Shown here: positions 56,210 to 64,000 of the stretch, one piece after another
Numbering within the stretch: position 1 is the stretch's first letter
How the letters are laid out: each line of letters begins with the position of its first letter
Assembly (NCBI GenBank): GCA_023653785.1
Contig: JAMKCH010049109.1
Location: 110,904-174,903 of the forward strand
Direction of reading: 5' to 3'
DNA from: Ophioderma brevispina
Lineage: Eukaryota; Echinodermata; Ophiuroidea; Amphilepidida; Ophiodermatidae
Length of the DNA stretch: 64,000 nucleotides
Position numbers and translations under genes: made by a program
The notes under the pieces: model-generated
Told to the model about the DNA's origin: nothing
What the model saw: the letters and a program-made list of their open reading frames with translations, nothing else
The model's database searches: none

Positions 56210-56943
56210 TTAGGGCGGTGGGGAGAAGGAAAAGGAAGGAAGGAATAGATTATCAGCGTCTTGCACTGAGTATCCCCGTCTTGCACCGAGAGACTTAAAT
56301 ACAAGCTCTTGATTGAGCTCACTTCTACCGGCACACATTAGCAACATCTCCTCTCCGCAACAGAACGTCTCGGAGATAAACTCTCTGAAAAGTGTTGCGG
56401 AAACTCCGTTCCGATAGTATCCAAAATATCCTGAATGGAGGGAACCTTTATAAAAAAAATGGACCAGGAGGAGATGTGACGGCACATCATGGGACTTCCG
56501 AGAGCCGATCAACTGATAGCCGATGTTTTCAGTGTGCGTTACGGATGGTCGAGGTAACCAGCGGTTAACTAGTGTCCTTCGCTGGGATAATGAAAACCTG
56601 ATTTGTCTTCCGAAGCCCTTCGGGACGCTTGAAGTATCGTTAGTGTCATGACATGGCACATGTTTTACGACCATCCCGCGACTAAGGCCGGGTCCTGGAG
56701 AAACATTGGGTGTGGGTAAAAGACAAACATAATGGTATACTTTGCGGAGAAAAAACCCGCTAGTGGGAGGATGGACACAAGCCATCCTTCGACCACGGCA
56801 TGTAAATGGGGGACACGCCTCTTTATTCGTGAAGATTGGGTTATAGAGACAAAGAGCGGTCTCTGACACGCCGATGACGCCCCAATTTAGGAGGTCAGCA
56901 TACTAACTAGTAAAACTGTTTGGACGCCCAAATCCTCGTAAAA
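56210..56943 (-). pseudogene. DIRS-like element, possible tyrosine-recombinase end
   Basis: GC-rich, on the same strand as the DIRS-like fragments to its right and separated from them only by a foldback insertion. One minus-strand frame of 219 codons (56869-56210) is open, but recognisable text lies in another frame: CRHISSWSIFFIKVPSIQDILDTIG followed by HFSESLSPRRS. The pattern of Arg, SW, then DIL-x-x-xG and a Phe/Tyr segment is that of the C-terminal end of DIRS tyrosine recombinases. The catalytic Tyr cannot be placed. The remaining part of the region I cannot read. Position supports the assignment more than motifs do. Confidence 0.4.
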
Positions 56944-57508
56944 TACACTGGCACAAAAAGTATGGCTCGGCATTGTTGTTCGATCAGTATTGTGCCAAAA
57001 GTCAGACCATTTGAAAGTTTGCGATACATTTTGTTGCGTAGTCCTGCTTTTTCATTAACACCTCGCTTGTAAAAAAGCGTACAAAATGGCTGAGAGGATA
57101 CCCGAAGACGCAAAACCCCCCAACCAAAAGTTGCCGGTTTTGGATTTTCTATGGTCACCGGGTGGTACAACGCAATAATACGTGTGTTTGATTTAGACAA
57201 AGAGGTTCCGACTGAATGAGCGAGAGAAAGCCTACTTTGCAATATTGATTGTGAGCCGAGTGTTGTGTCCCATACACTGCAATGACCATTGACAAAATCC
57301 AAAACTGAACTTTGGTTTTGGGGGTTTGCGTCTTTCGGGCGTTCTTTTATATCTCACCATGTCTGTACGCTTTTTTTACAAAACTGGTATTACATGAAAG
57401 AGCAAGCCATAAACAACAAAATGTGTATTTCGAAAATTTTCAAAATGGTCTGACTTGGCACAATACTGAAAGAAAAACATGCCGAGATACTTTTTGTGCC
57501 AGGTGTAT
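56944..57508. mobile_element. Foldback MITE with CCTGGCACAAAAAG ends, copy 3
   Basis: The ends TACACTGGCACAAAAAGTAT and ACTTTTTGTGCCAGGTGTA are near-perfect inverted repeats. The interior is an imperfect palindrome homologous to 19128-19721 but in the opposite orientation, judged from the asymmetric centre (CACTCTCC side against CGACTGAATGAGCGAGAG). It interrupts the DIRS-like element, so it is younger than that insertion. Confidence 0.8.
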
Positions 57509-57509
57509 A

Positions 57510-57918
57510 TTTCTGTTCGGAAATCACCGACCTGCCCTACAGACGCAGACAACGGATCGATCTCTTGATTGGCTCACCATCTATCATGTCTATAGAACAG
57601 GCAGAGTTGAGAATCGTAAGATTCTCTTGTTGAAGTCCGCCTGGCTTGAGCAGCGAGCGCAGCAACCTGTTCAGAAAGTCTTGTCTGAATGTACGATTGG
57701 CAGAAATGCGGCAGACAGTCAGGTTGAGAGCACGGATGGTATGATCTGGGACGAACGGGTAGGCTGGAGGACAGCTTACCAGATCTCCACGCTGAGGGAA
57801 CAAGACAGGGTCCCCGAATAGCAGTTCTAGAAGCCGGGGGAACCACAGTGAGCTGGCTAAATGGGCCACAAGCAGAACCCGGCAGTTTGTTGGTGTGTAT
57901 ATAGCCTCCATTTTTCTG
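57510..57918 (-). pseudogene. DIRS-like element, region between RNase H and recombinase
   Basis: A minus-strand frame of 124 codons reads CRVLLVAHLASSLWFPRLLELLFGDP, then LFPQRGDLVS, IRALNLTVCRISAN, QDFLNRLLRSLLKPGG and SACSIDMIDGE. This is the conserved stretch that in DIRS-type polyproteins follows the RNase H domain (xVLVAPxWPxxPWFPxLL, a leucine-rich segment and LHLTxWxLSG) and precedes the tyrosine recombinase. The frame is nearly intact over its length. It is cut at about 57918 by a change to AT-rich DNA; the preceding residues lie at 61295. Confidence 0.7.
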
Positions 57919-57959
57919 AATTAAAACTTTTAAAAATATTATTTTCTCAATTTTATTGA

Positions 57960-58600
57960 GAAAAGATTTCTCACGGGAAAAGTACTTTGTTTACTATAAA
58001 AGAGAGAAAGGGGAATATCCCTAGTTGTTTTTGCTAGGTGCGCCTGTTAGATTGCACAATAGGGGAAGTGGGGAATTCCCCAAGATGTAAAACTTAGCAA
58101 GAGTCCAACTTGTTTATGCATTGCGATCAAAAAGATAGGTAATTCCCCCCATAGGTTATATATTGAAGTGATGTAATTCAGATGAAGTAATTTATGTGAA
58201 TTCCAATTGGTCAGCTAGTGCAAGGTTATGTTTTTACATGATGCTGTGGTAATGTCTATTTTAAGACTTTATGAAATATTGTGTATATATGAAGGAGAAC
58301 TTGGCCAGAAGAGGGGTCAGCAGTTGTAATCAGCTATACAGTATGGTTATAGCTAGTTTTATCTACAATAAAGGTAGATTTATGCTCCACACAGTGCCAG
58401 GATTTATTATATTTTCATCACTGTGAGCAGAGTGCTGTGTAATTATTCTACTGTCGTCTTTGAAGCCGAAAGTGCGGGAAATCAAAATAGGATTCCAAAT
58501 TGTGGACAGATAGAAAATCGTGGTGATTATCTTGGACTGATATACTGTGGAATATTAGTGTCGTCGAGGAAATATTTAATCCTTGTCGTCTTGAACTGCT
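57960..58600 (+). repeat. LTR-like dispersed repeat, most complete copy
   Basis: CTCACGGGAAAAGTACTTTG at 57971, CTAGTTG, TTTGCTAGGTG, later an ACAATAAAGGTAG word at 58363, GTGCCAGGATTTATTATATT at 58396 and CTACTGTCGTCTTTGAAGCC at 58449 occur in one run. The same blocks are split in two at 12725-12855 and 14240-14372. AATAAA followed 20-30 bases on by a GT-rich segment would fit the R region of an LTR, but TG...CA ends, a primer-binding site and gag/pol are not visible, so the class is open. Confidence 0.45.
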
Positions 58601-59205
58601 GGACAAAAGTTATCTTCAGGACTGAGAAGATTCCAATGGAAATTAACTGAGGAGTAATAAGGCGTGACTGCATGCGGGCAATTTTGAAAAAAGGTCTCGC
58701 TGTGGTGTGAGGACATCATCGTTGAACTGCAACGCTTCTTGTGGACCTTAGTGGACATTCTTGAGGACAATAAGTATATTTTAAAGTGTACTAACAGGCT
58801 AATTTTTAATTTAAGTATGTTTTAAAAGATGTCTTTGCGGTCTGAAAGAAATAATATCTACTGCAATATAGATTGCCTTATTAGCAGAATTAACTAATAA
58901 ATGTTGCCCATGGAGGTCGCCATGTTCGGCATTGGTGACGTCGCTCGGCATTGGCGACGTTGTATGACTTTGTTAGTCAATAGATAAAAACAGGTGTCTA
59001 AGGAATGTATGGGGTACTCCTGGTCAGAAAATCGGATTAAATAGTGTGTCCAGTAGAAAAGCAGTAACGATCGATTAAAAACTGGGGCGGATTCTTGAAC
59101 AATATAGCTTGAAAAGGTTGGTTATGGCATTCACTAGTCCTTAACTGGCTACTTATTTCAAACACACTATGAACTATAGATCATGATTTCAATTTTTAAA
59201 GTGAG
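58601..59205. other. No recognised feature
   Basis: A tandem phrase CGGCATTGGTGACGTCG / CGGCATTGGCGACGTTG occurs at 58928 and 58948. Otherwise nothing is recognised. Confidence 0.4.
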
Positions 59206-59209
59206 TACA

Positions 59210-60385
59210 CCTACCTGTAATTTTGACTATTCCTCTGATGTATACTGAACAAGATTATAAGAATGTAATACACTTTCTGGAAAAGTGTTTTTTATAGCAT
59301 GGAAAGATTTCTCAATATTGCTTGTACCACAAAATAGAAATGAGGTTTTAAGTTCCAGTATTTGGCATAATGCTAAAATTAAGGTGGGTAACAAGTCTGT
59401 CCTTTATAAAGATTGGTATAAACATGGTATTCTATATATCAATGATTTGTTAACCCTTGATGGTGATTTTTTTATCTGTAAATGGGATTTATGAAAAATT
59501 TAATCTTAGAACCAATTTTCTTACTCTTTATGGCATAAAAAGGCGATTGAAAAACCATTTGCTCATCTTTTAAATACACCAAAAATTCATCTTGCAATGC
59601 CATTTCGGGGTTATTTTGTCAACACCATTCTTAAAGATGCAAAAGGGTGTAAACGTTTCTATAATATCTTTTTAACAGAAAAGAGGTTCAATATAAGTGT
59701 ATTGAGAAATGGAACCTGCTTTTAGCACCACAATTTCTGAAATAGATTGGCTTAAGATGTGTTACTACAATTGGAAGTGTACTTATGAAGTAAAACTGCG
59801 TTGGTTCCAGTTTCGGCTCCTAAACAGGATTTTGGGTACAAATACTCTCTTAGTCAAAATGGGAAGTCAAATAATCCTTTGTGCACCTTTTGTGGTGGGG
59901 ATGACGAGAGTATAATCCCTTTGTTTTGGGACTGTAGATTTACTCAGAAAGTTTGGAATGATTTTCATCATTGGGTTCAGGTTAAACTAGATGTCAATAT
60001 TGTTCTGAGTAAGGAGCTGGTATTGTTTGGTAATTACACTTACAAAGACCATGTATTCAATAATATCCTTCTGGTCATAAAATTCTGTATTTATAAAAGT
60101 AAGATTAAAGGTGAGAGACCTTCTTTTAGATATGGGGAAAATGATCTGATCAATTTGTACCACAAAGGAAAGTGTATGTTTTAACACAAATTTTAAACCA
60201 CACACTTTCAATACCAGATGGCATAATTGGAAATACTTATTTGAAGAAAATGTCTGATGTAATATTCCAAAACTTGCTGTGTTTCTTGTAAAATGTTCAA
60301 CCCATTATTAACATTGTTAAACATTGCCTGGACTGTGGATGGAAAGATTAAATAACATAAAATGTGAATGAAAAAAAAAAAATGA
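59210..60385 (+). pseudogene. Tx1/L1-like LINE 3' end with zf-RVT knuckle and poly-A tail
   Basis: The plus strand encodes the C-terminal part of a LINE protein with frameshifts. SSSIWHNAKIKVGNKSVLYKDWYKHGILYINDLLTLDGDF lies at about 59360-59470. LRWFQFRLLNRILGTNTLL is near 59800. CTFCGGDDESIIPLFWDC lies at about 59881-59934, and its Cys-x2-Cys and downstream Cys form part of the zf-RVT domain. The sequence then runs VWNDFHHW and KFCIYKSKIKG. It ends with an untranslated stretch and a poly-A tail at 60370-60382. The LINE at 31740 is a diverged relative. It lies inside the block that interrupts the DIRS-like element. Confidence 0.75.
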
Positions 60386-60814
60386 TTTCAATTTTTCTCG
60401 TCGTGGCCTATCAAAATGGCTGCAATCATACGGAAGATATTATAAACGTTTTACTTTGATATCAATAATATAGTGTCATTTTCTGACTGAAAGACATTCA
60501 TTTGAAACAAAAATATATTTATAATATGTTGAAGCGCAAATTATATTAGTCTGGCATTCCGCTTTAACTAATTGTGTGTGATTTTGATATATGTAATGTT
60601 GTTTTGGACATACCAAATTCTTGAACCTTTCCAATTAAAAAATCATTAAATCTGTTATATTATATAAAATTCAGATCACTTGTGCACAAGGCTCATTTAA
60701 GTTGTGTTTGAAAGGTATTTCTGACCTTAGACATCTACGAGACGTCATAACATTGGACTGTGAGACCTTTTCGAGGACTCTCGCTATCATCGCAATGGGT
60801 GGCGGAACGCACAC
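60386..60814. other. No recognised feature
   Basis: AT-rich, no gene supported. Confidence 0.4.
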
Positions 60815-61293
60815 GCTGTAAATCCATGTGTTCTGGATCTGAACACGTAACAAAGCTAACCTCTATTTTGTCTCACTTTTGAGACATGTCTAAGCATTTA
60901 ATTTCTAAACATTTAGGTGTTCAGATGTTAAGATTCTAAACACATCTCCATAACATGACGTTTATGTGTTTAGATTCTAAACACGTCGCCATTGCATGAC
61001 GTTCATGGGTTTAAACACAACACTATAGTGTTAGCTTCTAAATGCCTTTGTGGCACATTTAACAGTGTTTAAAACGCATTAAGGCGTTCACGTTAGAAAT
61101 TCTCATTGCTCTTATTAGAAATGGGGAAAACGATGCTGATTTTCAGTGCTTTTTAGTGATTTATAGGGCAGTGGTCCTAATAGAAACACACCTTTTGACA
61201 AAAAGTTTGTATTTTTGATTTTGTGGTTTTGTAGAATGCGTCTAGGCGCTCAAAAACTAAGACAAAATCTAAACACTTACAGTTTACAATGTA
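60815..61293. mobile_element. TIR-like element with TTCTAAACAC palindromes
   Basis: ACACGCTGTAAATCC at 60820 faces CTTACAGTTTACAATGT at 61276-61292 in inverted orientation, suggesting short terminal repeats. Inside, two 45-bp direct units share AGATTCTAAACAC, CATGACGTT and a GTGTTT- or GGGTTT-type word (60931 and 60970), and a further GTTAGCTTCTAAATGCC is near 61028. Its right edge coincides with the point where DIRS-like coding sequence resumes. No transposase frame. Confidence 0.45.
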
Positions 61294-61294
61294 G

Positions 61295-62300
61295 GCACAA
61301 TGATTCTTGACCAATCCGCCACCATTGCATCACGACCCACGGCCTTAGGATCTTGTCTCCAGGAGCAGTACGCAGCGAAGCTGGAGATTCACGGCGGAAG
61401 CAAACAGATCCACGTGGGTACGATGTAGCCTCTGAAAATATTGACTGGCAAACTGCCGGAAGGAGGTGCCATTCCACTGACGACCCCTACTTCGTTGGCG
61501 CCTGATACTTTGAGCCCTTCCAGGAGAGGGCATCCGCTGGGACGTTCTCCCCCCCCCCCCTCGACATGGGACCGATATCAGAGCAAAGGCCACGTTGCCT
61601 TGCCACCACTCTTGGAGTTTGATTGTCTTCCTATTGCAGAGACTGGGCGCCATGTTCTCTTCCTTGTTGAGGTATGTCATTACCGTCAGTCGCATCGGGC
61701 CAGGATTACTTTTTCTCTGGTCAGAGTGACCCAATGCTTCAGCACCAGAAAGATAACCTGCAGCTCGAGTACATTGATATGATGGCAAGCTTGCATGGAG
61801 ACCACCGGCCCGACACTTTGCGGAACCTTAGGTGGGCTCCTCACCCCGACTTCGACGCATCTGTCATCAGTGTCAGGGAGGGCACTAGCTTTCTGAGGTC
61901 GAGGACCACCACGGGGGCACTGGAACCCAGAGGGACATCGGTACTATACCAGGGTCGGAAGTGTCTGAGCATATGGATCTGAATTCTTTTCATGCGTAGC
62001 CTGCAGTGAGAAACCATTCCAATGTGACTGGCAAGTAGTCAGCAGCCGAAGCTACAGGCTAGCTGGGACCGACATGTTCTCCCAAATTATCTGGGCATAT
62101 TTCACGACCGAGTCCACTTTAAAAAAAGGTTCTCGCTCCCGGAAACTGGGGGTTCTAGAAGGATTGACTTGTCGAGGTTGACAATGAAACCGAGTGACCT
62201 TATTATAGTCGGTGGATTTATTTCTCGGACAGTCCGCACGCACACCCTGTGTAAGCGCCGGCAGCTACGCAGTGATTCGGTGACTATTTTGACCAATCTC
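61295..62300 (-). pseudogene. DIRS-like element: RT end and RNase H region
   Basis: The minus strand carries a GC-rich polyprotein remnant broken by frameshifts. SLGFIVNLDKSIL near 62195 is the segment just after the RT catalytic site. LRKLVPSLTLMTDASKSG near 61860 includes the TDAS motif with an RNase H Asp. A reading of HINVLELQVIFLVLKHW type crosses two frames near 61770. EWHLLPAV with VDLFAS and RQDPK lies near 61480-61370. Last is DAMVADWSRI near 61310. This order is that of DIRS-type pol proteins. The continuation lies at 57918, so the coding region was split by a block of about 3.4 kb. The RT YxDD box is not preserved. Confidence 0.7.
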
Positions 62301-63477
62301 GCATCGCGTTGCTAAGTTCGGGTCCCTGTCAGATAACGCACTTCACACTGGCTTATGTTCAATTCTGTCCGAGAATTAATTCCAGCCACTTTTAGGTCCA
62401 ACGCCTCCTCTATAAAACCCTGGAGCTTCTGCGGGATGAGCGCCACCAGCAGGCCATCGTAGCACTCTCCTCAGGAGCTTTATCTCACTTAGAAGTGTCT
62501 CTTGGGGGGGGGGGGTAAAACCTACCCCTCGAAATGGGGGGGGGGGGGGCAGGCCGTCCACTCTTTATGCGGTAACCATATGCTACCACGTCTAGGACCC
62601 AAGGAGGCGGATTCCATGAGACAATCTCCCAATCTCGGAGCTTGGATTGGCCCCGACCTATCCTTTTGCCCTTACTCCTCTGTCTTTTACAACGGAGCTT
62701 ACCCTCCTATTTACCGCCCTGGTTTTGAGAGGCATGAAAGCCCTGTAGGGGTAGCGTCTGGCTGAGCGCACATCGTGGATGGGGGGGGTGGTGACTTTGG
62801 TTCCCTCGAAAGGGTTGTTGCTTTTTTTTCCTCCCCTTCTTGCTCTGATCGGTTGAGGGCCGGGTTTAGTTGCCAAACGGACTTTATCCGTTCTTGCTCT
62901 TGAGCTTGAAGGCACGGCCATGAGCTCCAAAAGGTCTTTCACCATGGGCACCTCTAACTATCACGAGAATCTGTGAAGTTTAGGGCCTTTGCGACCAGTT
63001 GACGTCCTCACCGGGACCTTGGCACATATGACGGTCATCTTAACAATCATGATGGAACCATTGGATGAAAATGATAAGACTACCAAAATGTTCCTTGATA
63101 TCAAAAACATAGGGTAGTGTCCCTTGGATCTTGCTTCGAGGTATAAAAAAAGAATTATGGCTACAAAACGGTTATTTTGGCGGCCATTTTTAAATTTCAA
63201 TATGGCAGCCACCAGGAGGCCATATTTTGGTGGCGTTTTTCTTTTTACAAACAATACATATATTATAGAAGTCAGTACAAATTTCTTGCTTTCTTAAATT
63301 AAACGATTCCTGGAAGAAAATCCCCTTAACTGCTCACTACTTGTACATTACTGTAAGATCAATGTTGAAACGGCATTAACGACAGTTGCGTTGAGTAGAT
63401 CTACGAAGTCCATTTACCATGTGACCACTGTGGCGCGAATTGCAGTCAATCTGTAAATTCCAGTGATCCACCCAAAA
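62301..63477. other. GC-rich flank, then unassigned DNA
   Basis: From 62360 to 62960 the GC-rich composition of the DIRS-like element continues, with G runs at 62505-62550 and 62780, but I cannot read a conserved motif. It may be the 5' part of the element. From 62960 on the DNA is ordinary; GGCGGCCATTTTTAAATTTC and GGCAGCCACCAGGAGGCCAT near 63180-63220 are words seen in family B. Confidence 0.35.
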
Positions 63478-63765
63478 AGTCCAAATATTTTAAAATTTGC
63501 ACGAATAGGTTAAAGTGAAGGATAAGTCTACAGAATTCTCAAACTGAAAATTGACATGAAAAGAATTAAAACCAGAAATTTTCAAAGATCCGAAATTTCG
63601 TTCAATACTTAATACGTGAATGTAAGTAAGCGTCCGTTCGGACAACAAATGACTAAAATATTCAAATTTGTCCTTATTGGGTTTCATTTGGTCCTTGTAC
63701 CTCGTAAGATATGTTAGAATACCTATACTTTGTTACAGACATGCAAAAATCTGATTTTTTATAAA
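63478..63765 (+). repeat. Dispersed repeat family A, copy 3
   Basis: Collinear with 13480-13860 and 43940-44285: AAAATTTGCACGAA, AAGTGAAGGATAAGTCTA, a 12-bp perfect palindrome GTCCGTTCGGAC at 63631-63642, TTTGTCCTTATTGG, GATATGTTAGAATACCTA and GACATGCAAAAATCTGATT. The segment left of the palindrome differs most. Confidence 0.6.
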
Positions 63766-64000
63766 GATCACAGTCGGCTTAGAAAGTATAGCTTTGTAGC
63801 GTACTGGACCACCCTATAAGTTATTAACAACAGCCGTTGGAGATTCACAGCCTGTAGCGAGGTTTTCGCCCAGCTCTTTGAATTCCAAATCGTACTGCTA
63901 TTATGCATTGCCAGCAAAATATTATATCGAAAAAATAAGTTAAGAAGAAAGAGAATGAACGAAGCTTTCTCGCTGTTATCAAGTCTTCTAGTGCTCAAAA
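63766..64000. other. No recognised feature
   Basis: No gene or repeat supported up to the window end. Confidence 0.4.

Noticed and set aside
57312..57821. 169-codon plus-strand frame
   Set aside because: It starts in a foldback MITE and continues antisense to the DIRS-like coding sequence.

Overview
This window reads as AT-rich eukaryotic, non-genic DNA built mostly from old, broken transposable elements. Operons, bacterial-style gene packing, rRNA genes and CRISPR arrays are absent, and no intact host gene can be supported. The element mix points to a marine invertebrate, probably a deuterostome such as an echinoderm, hemichordate or cephalochordate: tRNA-headed SINEs with a Deu-SINE-like body, Penelope-like elements (PLEs) with GIY-YIG domains, a DIRS-like retroelement, Tx1/L1-like and other LINE scraps, hAT-type short elements and many long foldbacks. 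The taxon is an inference and is not proved by any gene here. Frequent one-base indels inside repeats that are otherwise nearly identical suggest a lightly polished long-read assembly, so some frameshifts may be sequencing errors.

Layout. 0.9-1.97 kb: a hAT-like element, then a hairpin element. 4.9-6.2 kb: a short inverted-repeat element beside a LINE reverse transcriptase (RT) scrap. 9.37-9.79 kb: a hAT-like element with a perfect 8-bp target duplication. 10.8-16.1 kb: three large foldbacks, a roughly 170-bp tandem repeat, LTR-like repeat halves and a 72-75 bp minisatellite. 17.0-26.7 kb: a PLE and SINE cluster holding a 2.7-kb tandem duplication and two unrelated PLE copies. Each PLE is arranged head to head with an inverted partial copy of itself and carries a hammerhead-ribozyme-like motif at its 3' end.

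26.8-47 kb: microsatellites, Tx1-like and other LINE fragments, a family of about 180-bp elements with CCGGTGTGAAAG ends (five copies, one split by an insertion with a 9-bp duplication), a possible zinc-binding exon at 39.2-39.4 kb, and a tRNA-like SINE at 45.6 kb. 47.5-49.1 kb: the 3' end of a third PLE followed by the clearest hammerhead motif, then a hAT-like element inserted in a dispersed repeat. 53-56 kb: a short inverted-repeat element, a weak membrane-protein-like frame and a LINE 3' end. 56.2-62.3 kb: a DIRS-like element on the minus strand, split by a foldback and by a block of about 3.4 kb that itself holds an LTR-like repeat, a Tx1-like LINE tail and another short inverted-repeat element.

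The pieces do not form a pathway. They interact as layers of insertion: elements sit inside elements, and several junctions can be ordered in time from target duplications or broken reading frames.
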